A DNA stretch of 64,000 nucleotides from Helicobacter sp. NHP19-003. Its GTDB lineage: Bacteria > Campylobacterota > Campylobacteria > Campylobacterales > Helicobacteraceae. A program made the position numbers and the translations under genes. The stretch covers positions 248,001-312,000 of the forward strand of contig NZ_AP024814.1 of NCBI RefSeq assembly GCF_019703305.1, written 5' to 3'. Below, one piece after another: positions 38,850-48,366 of the stretch (the first letter of the stretch is position 1; the number at the start of each line of letters is the position of its first letter). The notes under the pieces are model-generated. The model was given only the letters and a program-made list of their open reading frames with translations. It was not told the DNA's origin and made no database searches.

Positions 38850-41140
38850 TGCTGCTACACACCGCCCATTTGGCGTATTTTTTAGACACCGCTGGCTTGT
38901 CCATCCCCACCCTTTGCGCGGACTTAAGCCGCATCGGTTTAGAAGTGGAAGAGCAACACCCCTTTAATTTGCCTGAAAAAGTCGTGGTGGCAAAAGTGCT
39001 CTCTAAAGAGAAACACCCCAACGCTGAAAAGTTGAGCGTGTGTCAAGTGGATGATGGCACAGAGGTTTTACAAATTGTGTGTGGGGCGAAAAATGTAGAG
39101 GCAGGGCAGTTTGTAGCTCTAGCCCTAGAGGGGGCGCATTTGCCCGCTTGTGATCTTACCATCAAGCCCAGCACACTAAGGGGCGTGGAAAGTTTTGGCA
39201 TGCTCTGCTCTGCACTTGAGCTGGGGCTGCCTAAATTAGAAGAGGGGATTTTGGTGCTAGATGAGAGCATCAATGCGGACAAGCCCTTGAAACTCGGCAC
39301 ACCCTTAAGAGAATTGGCCTTTTTTGCCGGCACGCTTTTAGACATCGGCTTGACCCCTAATCGGGGGGATTGCGCCAGCGTTTTGGGCGTGGCTAGAGAA
39401 ATCAGTGCGCTTTATGGCTTGCCCCTAAAAACCCCAAGCACGCCAGTTCCCAACAAAAAACCCCCCCTAGAGCTCAAACAAAGCCAAGAACATTTAGCCC
39501 TAGCCTATGCCCACTTTAGTGCCCCTAGCCTACACCTACCCCTAGAAATGCGCCTAAGTCTAGCCTCGCAAAACACGCTAAGCCCAAGCCCCCTAGACAA
39601 TCTCTTAGCCTATGTTACGCACCTTAGTGGGGTCATCTTGCACGCTTACCCCGACACGCCCCTAGAAATCAAAGAGGATAAACTAGGCTTTGTCAAAGCC
39701 TACTCTCAAGGTGTGGAGCTTAGCAACATCGCCTTTAACCCTCCCAAAAGCACAGGCTTAAATGCCTTGCTTGAGGCGAGCTTTTTAGACCCCACCTACA
39801 CCGCCACCCGCTTAAGCACCCACGCCCCCGAGCACACCCCCGCTCTCACGCAACGCACCACAAGGGGGAGCGAAGTGCAAGTCTTGCTAGGCCTTCGTTT
39901 GTTGCAAGAAGTGCTGCCAACCCTAAACGCCCCTGCCTTAGAGATTGAGAGCTTTTATAGTGGGCTTGGGGCAAGGTGCATAGAGTTTCATTTAACCGAC
40001 ATCACTAACCTTTTAGGGCTTGAGCTGGGCGCAGACCAAGTTAAAGACATCTTAGAGAGTTTGGGTTTTAGTGTCCAAGTGCAAGGGGAACACTTTAGCG
40101 TCCAAGTGCCCCTATTCAGGCACGACATCGCCCAAATTGCCGACATCGCTGAAGAGGTGTTGCGTTTTGTGGGGATTGAAAACATCCCCTCTGTCTTGCT
40201 TGAGCTAAACGAGCAGACCAGCCACAACCCTCATTACACCCGCTACTGCTTTGAGCACACACTCGCCACTAAAGCCCTAAGCCTAGGCTTTAAAGAAGTG
40301 GTGCATTATCTCTTTGCTAAAAAAGAACATTTAGAACAACTGGGCTACCCCACCCTAAAAGACCCCCTAGACCTGCAAAACCCCATCAACAGCGACCTTA
40401 ACACCCTACGCACCTCCTTAATCCCCGGGTTGTTGCAGGCGGTGGCGCATAATAAAAACTTGGGCTTTAAAAGCGTGGCGTTGTTTGAGCTGGGCAGCGT
40501 TTATAATGCCGATAGACTTGAGAGCCAACAATGGGCTTTTGTTGCCAGCGGGCTTAAAAGCCCACCCCACTACCCCCACCCAAAAGGCGTTGTATGGGAT
40601 TTTTACAGCTTTGCCACCGCCCTTAGCCAAATTGTAGGCAGTTTTAACTTACAAGCCATAAGCCCCACAGAACAAGAGGCCCAACCCTATTTGAGCACCA
40701 CCTACCACCCCTATGCCAGTGCGTGGCTTATTGTGGGGGGGCAGAAAGTGGGGGTCATCGGGGCGATCAACCCTATTTTGGTGCAAGAGAGGGATTTATT
40801 AGAGGGCTTCATCGCCGAAATACAGGGCAACGCACTAAGTCCCAAGCCCTACAAGGCCAAAGGATTTTCAAAGCTCCCCACCAGCTTTAGGGATTTGACT
40901 TTGATTTTGGACAAAGATTGCCACTTTAGCACCTTGCAAGAGGTTTTGATGCAGGCAAACATCCCCCACTTGCAAGAGGTCATAGCCCTTGACCTTTATG
41001 CCGAAAACGCCAACCAAAATGCCCTGAGCGTGCGCCTCAAAATCCAGTCTAACACCGCCCTAACCGACCACGAACTGCAAGAAGTGGTGCAACAGGCGTT
41101 GGGCGTGCTTGAAACACGCTTAGAGGCTAAACTCAAATGA
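38849..41140 (+). CDS. pheT: Phenylalanyl-tRNA synthetase beta subunit
   Basis: 763-residue partner of PheS, responsible for tRNA binding and editing of mischarged Tyr-tRNA. Contains an N-terminal EMAP-like tRNA-binding domain (VAKVLSKEKHPNAEKLSVCQV), B3/B4 editing region, B5 (LGLELGADQVKDILESLGF) and the C-terminal anticodon domain. Begins in a TGATG overlap with pheS. Confidence 0.95.
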
Positions 41141-42432
41141 AGCTAGAAATCAAGGTTGCCAAGCCCTTTAACCTAGAATTAGAGGGCTTGCCCGCTGATA
41201 AATCTTTGAGCCACCGCGCCTTGATTTTTGCACTTTTGTGTCAAAAGCCTTGTTTTGTCAAAAACTTCTTGCAGGGGGCGGATTGTTTAAGCACGCTAAA
41301 TATCGTTAAGGCTTTGGGACTTAAGGTACAAAAACAGGACGCAAACTGCTTAAAACTCACCCCGCCTCAAAAGTTTTTACACTTCAACGAGCCCACTAAA
41401 CCCCTCAATTGCAACAACTCGGGCACCAGCATGCGCCTTCTTAGCGGACTTTTAAGCTCTAGCCAACACCAGCAAAACCACTATGTCCTCATAGGGGATC
41501 GATCTTTAAGCCAAAGACCTATGGGTAGGGTGATTAAGCCTTTGGCACAAATGGGCGCACACATCCACGCAAGGGCGCAAAATTTAGCCCCTCTAAGTGT
41601 TCTTAGTGCGCCACTAGATGGGCTGAATTATGCTAGCCCCATCGCCTCCGCTCAAGTCAAAAGTGCCCTACTTTTAGCCGCCTTGCAAGCCAAAGACCCT
41701 TTGCATTTTAGCGAGCCACATTTAAGTCGCGATCACAGCGAAAGGGCTCTGCTCGCTCTAGGCGCGCCTATCAAAATCGCCCCTCCCAAACTCACGCTGG
41801 AACCCTTGCAAAGACCCTTAGAGTCCTTTTCTTGGCACATCCCCGCCGACCCCTCTAGCGCGTTTTACTTTGCCTTAGCGGTGCTGTTGGTGCCGGGCAG
41901 TGCGGTGCTCTTAAAAGAGGTGCTGCTCAACCCCACCCGCATAGAAGCCTTTAAGGTCTTGGAACAAATGGGCGCAAAGGTGCATTATGTGCCAAAAGGG
42001 CAAATGGGGACAGAGCCTGTGGGGGATATTTATGTAAAACACAGCCCCCTAAAGGCGGTGCATATCAGCGAAAACATCGCCAGCTTGATTGACGAACTGC
42101 CCGCCTTAGCCGTGGCTATGAGCGTGGCCAAGGGGGTTAGCGTGGTGGCTAACGCCAAAGAGTTGCGCTTTAAAGAGAGCGATCGCATCGCCACGACTTT
42201 AACCAACTTAGAAAAATTAGGGATTGAGTGCCACGCTCTAGAGGATGGTTTTCAAATCGTGGGAGGTGCTTTCAAGCGCCCCAAAGAGCCCCTAGAGAGC
42301 TTTAAAGACCACCGCATCGCGCTTAGCTTTGTGGTGGCACTCTTGGCTTGCGGGGGGGCTTTAGAGGGCATAGAGTGCGCAAGCGTTTCCTTCCCTCGCT
42401 TTTTAGACCTCTTTAAGCGTCTTGTTGCTTAG
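41137..42432 (+). CDS. aroA: 3-phosphoshikimate 1-carboxyvinyltransferase (EPSP synthase)
   Basis: Sixth step of the shikimate pathway, 431 residues. Motifs DKSLSHRALIF (substrate binding), NCNNSGTSMRLLSG, and ELRFKESDRIATT near residue 345 mark AroA. Overlaps pheT by 4 bases. Confidence 0.95.
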   Translation: MKLEIKVAKPFNLELEGLPADKSLSHRALIFALLCQKPCFVKNFLQGADCLSTLNIVKALGLKVQKQDANCLKLTPPQKFLHFNEPTKPLNCNNSGTSMRLLSGLLSSSQHQQNHYVLIGDRSLSQRPMGRVIKPLAQMGAHIHARAQNLAPLSVLSAPLDGLNYASPIASAQVKSALLLAALQAKDPLHFSEPHLSRDHSERALLALGAPIKIAPPKLTLEPLQRPLESFSWHIPADPSSAFYFALAVLLVPGSAVLLKEVLLNPTRIEAFKVLEQMGAKVHYVPKGQMGTEPVGDIYVKHSPLKAVHISENIASLIDELPALAVAMSVAKGVSVVANAKELRFKESDRIATTLTNLEKLGIECHALEDGFQIVGGAFKRPKEPLESFKDHRIALSFVVALLACGGALEGIECASVSFPRFLDLFKRLVA

Positions 42433-42437
42433 GGCTT

Positions 42438-42465
42438 TTGACAATCTAGTAAAATATGCTAGGAT
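42438..42465 (+). promoter_or_regulatory. Strong sigma70-like promoter of PfpI gene
   Basis: A consensus TTGACA (42438-42443), 16-base spacer ending TGC, and TAGGAT (42460-42465). A full -35 box is unusual here, since Helicobacter promoters normally lack one. Confidence 0.65.
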
Positions 42466-42513
42466 GTTTAAGAGGGGGTAATCAAGGCGTTTTACGCACA
42501 ACAAGGAGAATCA

Positions 42514-43191
42514 ATGAAGAAAATGTTAGTTATTGTCACGAATGTTTCCAAGTACCCCAATGATGAGAGACCCACGGGTTTATGGCTTGGCGAAGCTGTC
42601 CACTTCGTGCACGAGGTTGAAAAGGCTGGCTACTCTGTAGATTATGCCAGCCCTAAAGGCGGTTACACACCCATTGACCCACACAGCCTAGAGAGGGATT
42701 TTATGAGCCCTATAGATTGGCAGTACTACACCAACCAAGCCTTCATGGATTTGTTGGGGCACACGCTCCCCGTATCTGCGCTTAATCCTAAAGACTATGC
42801 CGCCATTTACTATGCCGGCGGGCATGGCGTGGTTTGGGACTTCCCAGACAATGTTGCATTGGCCCAAGTCGCCCTAGACATTTACAACAACGGCGGGGTG
42901 GTGTCCTCTGTTTGCCACGGCGCAGCAGGGCTCTTAAACATTAAAAATAAAGAGGGGAATTACTTGATTGCAGGCAAAAGGGTAACCGGGTTTTCCAACA
43001 CGGAGGAAAAGGCGGTGCAATTAGACAAACTCGTCCCCTATTTGACTGAGGATGCGCTCATCGCAAGGGGGGCCAAATATGAAAAAGTAACGGATTGGGC
43101 ACCCTTTGCCCTCACAGATCAGCGCATCGTTACTGGGCAAAACCCCGCTTCAGGAGCTTTAGTGGCCAAACAAGTTTTGGAGTTGCTCTAA
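42514..43191 (+). CDS. DJ-1/PfpI family protein (class I glutamine amidotransferase-like)
   Basis: 225 residues of the DJ-1/Hsp31 type. Nucleophile Cys lies in SVCHGAAG (nucleophile elbow), preceded by YYAGGHGVVWDFPD and followed by TGFSNTEEKAV. Members act as glyoxalase III/deglycase or chaperone; its role here is not known. It has its own promoter and separates aroA from ispH, which are neighbours in H. pylori. Confidence 0.85.
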   Translation: MKKMLVIVTNVSKYPNDERPTGLWLGEAVHFVHEVEKAGYSVDYASPKGGYTPIDPHSLERDFMSPIDWQYYTNQAFMDLLGHTLPVSALNPKDYAAIYYAGGHGVVWDFPDNVALAQVALDIYNNGGVVSSVCHGAAGLLNIKNKEGNYLIAGKRVTGFSNTEEKAVQLDKLVPYLTEDALIARGAKYEKVTDWAPFALTDQRIVTGQNPASGALVAKQVLELL

Positions 43192-43219
43192 TTTTTAGGG
43201 TTTTGATGGAGGAGTGCCC

Positions 43220-44044
43220 ATGCGCGTGAAAATGGCAAAGAATTACGGCTTTTGCTTTGGTGTGAAAAGGGCAATTGAGATCGCCCAAAAAAACAAGAAC
43301 AGCCTAACGCTAGGCTCTTTAATCCACAACCCCAAAGAGATCAAACGCTTGGAGCAAGATTACAATGTGCGGGTGCAAGAGGAGGTACAGAGTGTGCAGG
43401 CAGACAAGAGCGTCATCATCCGCACGCATGGAATCCCCAAGCACGACCTCGTCTTGCTAAAAAACAAGGGGGCGCATATCATTGACGCGACTTGTCCGTA
43501 TGTGATCAAACCGCAACAGATCGTGGAAAAAATGAGTGCAAAGGGCTATCAAATTGTGATTTTTGGGGACGCAAATCACCCCGAAGTCAAGGGCGTGATC
43601 AGCTACTCCAGCACCCCCCCTTTGATTGTCAATTCTTTAGAAGAGTTGCAAGATAAAGAGCTTGCCAAGAGGGTTGCCCTCGTGTCGCAGACCACCAAAC
43701 AAACCCCCAAACTCTTGGAAATTGCCAGCTTTTTAATCGCCCGTTGCGCTGAGGTGCGGATTTTCAACACCATTTGCAACGCCACCTTTGACAACCAAGA
43801 GGCGGTGAGGGAACTGAGCCAAGAAGTGGACATTATGGTGATTGTGGGGGGCAAAACTTCATCCAACACCAAACAGCTTTTCAACATCGCTAAAGAGTTT
43901 TGCAAAGATAGCTATTTAGTGGAGGATTTTAACGACCTTGAAGAGTCGTGGTTTCGCTCCAAAAAACTTTGTGGCATCAGCGCCGGTGCCTCCACCCCCG
44001 GCTGGATCATCGAGGGGGTTAGAGAAAAAATTTTGGGGTTTTAG
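43220..44044 (+). CDS. ispH: 4-hydroxy-3-methylbut-2-enyl diphosphate reductase IspH
   Basis: Last step of the MEP isoprenoid pathway. About 274 residues with the three [4Fe-4S] cysteines (GFCFGVKRAI, IDATCPYV, ICNATFDNQ) and conserved HxxE-type motifs (LGSLIHNP, GDANHPEVKG). ATG at 43220 preferred (GGAG upstream) over GTG at 43214. In H. pylori rpsA follows; here phage DNA does, starting within 45 bases of the stop. Confidence 0.95.
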   Translation: MRVKMAKNYGFCFGVKRAIEIAQKNKNSLTLGSLIHNPKEIKRLEQDYNVRVQEEVQSVQADKSVIIRTHGIPKHDLVLLKNKGAHIIDATCPYVIKPQQIVEKMSAKGYQIVIFGDANHPEVKGVISYSSTPPLIVNSLEELQDKELAKRVALVSQTTKQTPKLLEIASFLIARCAEVRIFNTICNATFDNQEAVRELSQEVDIMVIVGGKTSSNTKQLFNIAKEFCKDSYLVEDFNDLEESWFRSKKLCGISAGASTPGWIIEGVREKILGF

Positions 44045-44088
44045 GGGCTTTGACTGGCCCCCATTAGCCATCCATGAAAAAAGAAGTG

Positions 44089-44184
44089 CTAGAATCCAAA
44101 TTTATCTTTTAAAATCCCCGCGTATCCATTGCCATCGATGAACACATTTCCGCCGGTGAATGCCTGCGCCTTAACTCTCTTCAT
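44089..44184 (-). pseudogene. Tail-tube protein (P2 FII-like), 5' fragment
   Basis: A short minus-strand frame starting with ATG that overlaps the sheath stop (ATGA), as FII follows FI in P2-like phages. It reads MKRVKAQAFTGGNVFIDGNG and on to AGILKD, similar to the start of contractile-tail tube proteins, then stops after 31 codons. The rest of the gene is missing, so the island's left edge cuts it at about 44100. Confidence 0.6.
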
Positions 44185-45119
44185 CACGCTGCTCCATTGA
44201 CTGTTTTGACTAACTCTGTGCCGTAGTTGGACACCCGGTAAATTTTATTCACAATCCGCCCCACAAGCGGCATCTCCTGCACTTCTTGGCACACATGCAA
44301 GACGCCGGCCATGATGCTCTCATTCGTGTTTATGTCTTGAGGCACGCTCATTTTGTAGCCCAAGACAACATTATTCGCCACAAGGCGGCGGTAAAAGGCA
44401 TCTAGATTGTCCGTGACTTCTTTGAGCGCGTCTGTGAGTTGCATGTCAATGGCGCGCTTTTGGCTTTGCAGCACACTCTCGATGATTGTATCAAAAATCA
44501 CGATGGAGTGCAGGCTGTCGATGCCCAGATCGGGGTCTCTAGTCTCGCGCCCCCACGCTCTAATGCCATCATCCACGAAACACACAGACATGCCAAGCCC
44601 CCTTAAGCGATCCGCTTCACAATCTTGCCCTAAAAGGTACTCAATGGTGTCTACAATGCCCACCACGCCAGCAATGGCGCGGTTTGAATAAGTCTTGGCA
44701 AAGCCAAACTCGCCCTCGGCCATCACTTTGGCATAAAGCCCGGTTAAAAACCCATTGAGCGGGCGGACTTCATTGTCCATCCGCCGCACATCTTGGAAGG
44801 TCAAAATGCCCCTATGTGTGGTGATGGTGGACAACTCGGTTTTAAGGGCATCCTCGGTTTTGCTTTTCAAGGCTAGGGCAAACACCCCTCTAAATTGATC
44901 CGCAATGTCATTTAAAGCCACGCCCACGCCCGCACTATCATATCCCGGGGCTAGAAAGAATTTAGGGCGGATTTTATGCTCTTGCTCGACTTTCTTAAAG
45001 GCTTTGATGGCTTCTAGGGCAGCCCCTTGGGCATGCTCCTCATCGGGCTTTTCAAAGGCACTGAGCACAAATTGCCCATCAATGCCTGTGGACTCGATGT
45101 CCTTTAAAGGAGTTGCCAT
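44184..45119 (-). pseudogene. Phage tail sheath protein, N-terminally truncated
   Basis: C-terminal roughly 310 residues of a contractile tail sheath (P2 FI-like). Supporting motifs: IRPKFFLAPGYDS near the new N-terminus, WGRETRDPD near the middle, and a C-terminal helix-rich interaction domain (SVLQSQKRAIDMQLTDALKE). The frame stays open to 45242, but those bases are the complement of the antidote gene; sheath-like sequence begins about MATPLKDIESTGIDGQFV at 45119. Roughly 100 N-terminal residues are therefore missing. The breakpoint coincides with the palindrome TCCTTTAAAGGA (45100-45111). Confidence 0.75.
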
Positions 45120-45366
45120 GAAAATCACGCTCCACCCTTTTAAAGCTTCTGAGTTTTTAGACACCGATGAGATACGCATGTTGTATCTTAACGCTGTGAT
45201 AGAAGATGGCAATGTAGCGGAGCTCAAAGACACTTTAGCCATTATTGCCGAGTCTAAGGGCGTGGAATTGCCCGCTTTAGAGGGCGAGTCTTGGCTTTTA
45301 GAAGCGTTAAGAAAATTAGGCTTAGGGGTGCATTTTTTGGATGAGAAAAAAGACCAAAGCGCCTAA
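45118..45366 (+). CDS. Orphan addiction-module antidote (HI1420-like), HTH apparently deleted
   Basis: 82 residues. The N-terminal half (FKASEFLDTDEIRMLYLNAV then LAIIAESKG) matches the HI1420-type antidotes that pair with RelE/HigB-like toxins. The helix-turn-helix that normally follows is missing: the sequence jumps to LLEALRKLGLGVHF, the usual C-terminus. No toxin gene adjoins; upstream is the broken sheath gene on the other strand. ATG has AAAGGAG upstream. Function doubtful. Confidence 0.6.
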   Translation: MKITLHPFKASEFLDTDEIRMLYLNAVIEDGNVAELKDTLAIIAESKGVELPALEGESWLLEALRKLGLGVHFLDEKKDQSA

Positions 45367-45378
45367 ATTGGAGTGTGC

Positions 45379-46188
45379 GTGGATTTAGCCGCCTGCCTCA
45401 ATCAAGTCATCAACGCCGATTGTTTGGAGTTTTTGGTGAAACTGCCATCTAACTCCATCGATTGTGTGCTGATCGACTCGCCTTATTGCAGCGGGGGGGC
45501 GAAATCTTTGAATTCCCGCAACAAAAACACCACCGCCAAATACGGCACGGATCGGGCGGTCGCGTACCACCACTTTGTGGGCGATGGCAAAGACCAGCGG
45601 GTGTGGGCGTTTTGGATTCAAAGCGTGTTTCGGCAATTTGAGCGGGTGCTTAAGCCTAGTTCGTACTTTTTCAGCTTCATCGATTGGCGGGCGTTGCCCG
45701 CTTTGAGCGACACGATCCAATTAGCGGACTTGGCATGGCGGGGGATTGTGGTGTGGAACAAGGGCAATCAAGCCCGCCCTTTTGCCAATGCCTTTAAGCA
45801 ACAATGCGAGTTTATCCTGTGGGGCACTAAGGGCGATCTGCCCCGCCCCTTAGAGCCCACCTACCACTACGGCTACATTGACGCGCCGATCAATTATGTG
45901 CATGGCAATTTGCACCCCAAAGACAAAATCCACAGCACAGAAAAGCCCGTGAAACTTTTAAACCATTTGTTACAAATTGTGCCTAAGGGCGACACCCCAC
46001 CTGTGGTGCTGGATTGTTTCTGTGGGAGTGGGTCGGCGTTGGAGGCGGCGGCCTCGTTAGGGCTGGCCTACATCGGCGTTGAGAAATCGCCAGAATACGC
46101 CCAAATCGCCCAAAAGCGCATGCGATCTATCTTGGGGGGGGTGGTTGTGAGCGCGCCTCTTGCTCTACTAAGGAGGCTACATGCTTAG
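45379..46188 (+). CDS. Phage-borne DNA methyltransferase (beta-class amino-MTase)
   Basis: About 269 residues. Motif IV is DSPYC near residue 35, and motif I CFCGSGSALEAA near 215, giving the beta order (IV before I). The C-terminus has a STEKPVKLL segment typical of N4/N6 methyltransferases. No cognate restriction gene is present. The unusual DSPY (DPPY or SPPY are usual) leaves the target base open. GTG at 45379 has GGAG at proper spacing. Confidence 0.8.
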   Translation: MDLAACLNQVINADCLEFLVKLPSNSIDCVLIDSPYCSGGAKSLNSRNKNTTAKYGTDRAVAYHHFVGDGKDQRVWAFWIQSVFRQFERVLKPSSYFFSFIDWRALPALSDTIQLADLAWRGIVVWNKGNQARPFANAFKQQCEFILWGTKGDLPRPLEPTYHYGYIDAPINYVHGNLHPKDKIHSTEKPVKLLNHLLQIVPKGDTPPVVLDCFCGSGSALEAAASLGLAYIGVEKSPEYAQIAQKRMRSILGGVVVSAPLALLRRLHA

Positions 46189-46393
46189 CTTGAGCGAAAA
46201 GATTTATGCGATTGATGCCGCCATTGCGCGCGTTTTGGAGGGCCTTAAAGATGGGGTCGAGATTAGTGAGTATGAAGTTGATGGCTTGCGGGTGAAAAAA
46301 TGCAACCCCATTGACCTCATAAAAGAACTGCAAAAACTTAAGTGGGCGCTCATGGCACGCAAACGCCCTAAATACATGCAATTTTATTTTTAA
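46181..46393 (+). CDS. gpW-like head-tail joining protein
   Basis: 70 residues, overlapping the methyltransferase end by 8 bases and directly preceding the portal gene, as gpW does in lambda. The pattern helix (KIYAIDAAIARVLEGL), beta hairpin (YEVDGLRVKKCNP), helix (IDLIKELQKLKWAL) matches the gpW fold. Confidence 0.65.
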   Translation: MLSLSEKIYAIDAAIARVLEGLKDGVEISEYEVDGLRVKKCNPIDLIKELQKLKWALMARKRPKYMQFYF

Positions 46394-46402
46394 AGGCACA
46401 AC

Positions 46403-47767
46403 ATGGGCTTTTTTGGGTTGTTCAAAAAACAAACTCCCAAGACAAAAAGGGTTAATTTTTTTGCCACGCCCCCGAGTTTAGACCCTAGTCAGTTAGAAAG
46501 GCAAGAGCTCTTTAGACTGCTCAACAACACCCAAGCCGATGCCCATTTTGCGCCTTTAAGGGCGCAGGCCAGAAGCATTGCGATGAACTCCCCCTTGATT
46601 GCGGGATTTTTCGACACCCTAGATAGCGAGATTTTCGGAGACAATGGGATCACGCTAGACATGGCCAGCCCCGATGCCACCCTAAATGGGGCGGTGGAAA
46701 AGGCGTTTTTGAAGTGGCGTGGCGACATCCCTTTTAGTGCCTTGAGCTTTTGGGAAGTGGAGAGTTTGGTGTTGCTGCATTTCAAGCGGGATGGGGAGGC
46801 GTTTGTTTATCTCAACGAGACCCCCGCAGGATTGAGCGTGCAAGTCATTGACCCGGTCAATGTGGATGAAACCCAAGATGATGGGCGTTTGGTGAAAAAG
46901 GGGGTCAAGGTGGATGAAAACCACGCGCCTATCGCTTACTTCATCAGGGATCAGAACGAAAATTTGCAAGAAATCCCCGCAGATCGGGTGTTGCACATTT
47001 TTAAGCGGCTCAATGCGCTGCAAACAAGGGGGGTGAGCGCTTTGGCCCCCGTGATTTACCCGGTCTTTCAAAAAGACCACTTCAAGAGCGCCGAGCTCAA
47101 AAGGGCGCGGCTGCAAAGCGAGATCACAGGCTTTTTAGTGCCTAATGAAACAGAAGATGATTTAGACATCCCGGGCATTTTTCAAGATCAAGATCAAGAG
47201 CAAAAGCCCCAAACCACCATTCAAGAGCACGCAGAAGTGGGCAAGATGACCTACATTGACAAGAACATTAAGCCCTACTTCACAGAAAGCCACAACGCCA
47301 CGAACATTGAGTTTTTCATCAAGCAAACAGACAAAGAGATCGCCAAGGCTCTTGGCATCAGTTACAGTACGCTCACGGGCGATTTAAACGAGGTCAATTA
47401 CAGCTCCATACGGCATGGGGCCAGCGAGCAGCGGCGGCAATTTAGGGGTCTGCAAAACTTCATCATCCGGCATTTACACAACAAAGTCTTTAAGGCGTGG
47501 CTGGCAAATGAGATCAAGCGGGGGGCATTTAGGGTGGAGTTGTTTGAAACCATCCTTAATAATTTTGCCTTTAAACCGCAAGGGTGGGAGTACATCGACC
47601 CATTCAAGGAGATGAACGCCAACAAGGTCGCCTTAGATACGGGGCAAAAGACTTTAAGCCAAATTTTAAGAGAGCAGGGGCGGGAGTTTGACAGCCACAT
47701 GCAAGAGCTCAAAAAAGAGGCTAAGGTGCTTAAAAATTCGCCCCTCAAGGCCAAAAATGGCGGCTAA
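46403..47767 (+). CDS. Phage portal protein (lambda gpB family)
   Basis: 454 residues. Portal forms the dodecameric DNA gate of the head. AFVYLNETP, VQVIDPVNVDE, and HIFKRLNALQTRGVSALAPV fit lambda-type portals, as does GISYSTLTGDLNEVNYSSIR near the C-terminus. Full length; stop overlaps the next start by 11 bases. Confidence 0.88.
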   Translation: MGFFGLFKKQTPKTKRVNFFATPPSLDPSQLERQELFRLLNNTQADAHFAPLRAQARSIAMNSPLIAGFFDTLDSEIFGDNGITLDMASPDATLNGAVEKAFLKWRGDIPFSALSFWEVESLVLLHFKRDGEAFVYLNETPAGLSVQVIDPVNVDETQDDGRLVKKGVKVDENHAPIAYFIRDQNENLQEIPADRVLHIFKRLNALQTRGVSALAPVIYPVFQKDHFKSAELKRARLQSEITGFLVPNETEDDLDIPGIFQDQDQEQKPQTTIQEHAEVGKMTYIDKNIKPYFTESHNATNIEFFIKQTDKEIAKALGISYSTLTGDLNEVNYSSIRHGASEQRRQFRGLQNFIIRHLHNKVFKAWLANEIKRGAFRVELFETILNNFAFKPQGWEYIDPFKEMNANKVALDTGQKTLSQILREQGREFDSHMQELKKEAKVLKNSPLKAKNGG

Positions 47768-48362
47768 TTACGGCGCAATCCGCTTTTTTTTGGCGACCAT
47801 TGTCGAAGTCAAAAAGTCTAGTGTGAAGGTGCGCTACAACAACACCACGAGCGATTTTGTGCCCTACACGCAAGTCCACAATCAATTCAAAACCAGCTAC
47901 AGCCCGCCCACAGTGGGTGAAACTGTTTTGTATTTGAAAATGGGGCATTTTGGACTGGTGTTGGGGACTTCAATACTCCCACAAGAGGTGGAGGACGATC
48001 AAGACGAAAAAGTCCAAAAAATCAAGTACAAGGACGGCACGACCATCACCTACAGCGATGGGGTGTTGAAGGTCGAAAGCCTTAAAGACTTAATTGTAGA
48101 GTGCCAGACCGCCACGCTTAAAGCCCAAAAAATCGTTAAAGTGGAGTGCCAAGAGGCGAGCGTGAAGGCGCAAAATGCCCTAAATTTAGAGGCGCAAACG
48201 GCTAAAATCAAGGCAAATTCTGTGGTTGTGGATGCGCCCGATGTTACTTTGGGCGGCTCTATGGCCACCCCCCTAGATGGCGTGGTTACGGGGCAGTGCA
48301 CCTGCTCTTTCACGGGCGCGCCGCATCCTATGTTTAGCTCAAAGGTCAAGGCGGTTAAATGA
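47757..48362 (+). CDS. Baseplate spike protein (gpV-like)
   Basis: 201 residues. The N-terminal OB-fold (ANYGAIRFFLATIVEV, VGETVLYLKMG) is followed by KIKYKDGTTITYSDG. A repetitive tail of ALNLEA/KAQ/KAN units likely forms the intertwined beta helix of a contractile-tail spike. Its place between portal and terminase genes, where capsid genes would be expected, points to rearrangement. Confidence 0.75.
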   Translation: MAANYGAIRFFLATIVEVKKSSVKVRYNNTTSDFVPYTQVHNQFKTSYSPPTVGETVLYLKMGHFGLVLGTSILPQEVEDDQDEKVQKIKYKDGTTITYSDGVLKVESLKDLIVECQTATLKAQKIVKVECQEASVKAQNALNLEAQTAKIKANSVVVDAPDVTLGGSMATPLDGVVTGQCTCSFTGAPHPMFSSKVKAVK

Positions 48363-48366
48363 AGTG

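Noticed and set aside
44045-44088. Possible terminator or attachment site after ispH (GGGGC with GCCCC around 44044-44062)
   Set aside because: Only a 5-bp stem with no U-run, and no matching direct repeat was found at the right side of the island.
45119-45242. Extended N-terminus of the tail sheath frame
   Set aside because: These bases are the complement of the antidote gene, and the added residues do not resemble a sheath protein.
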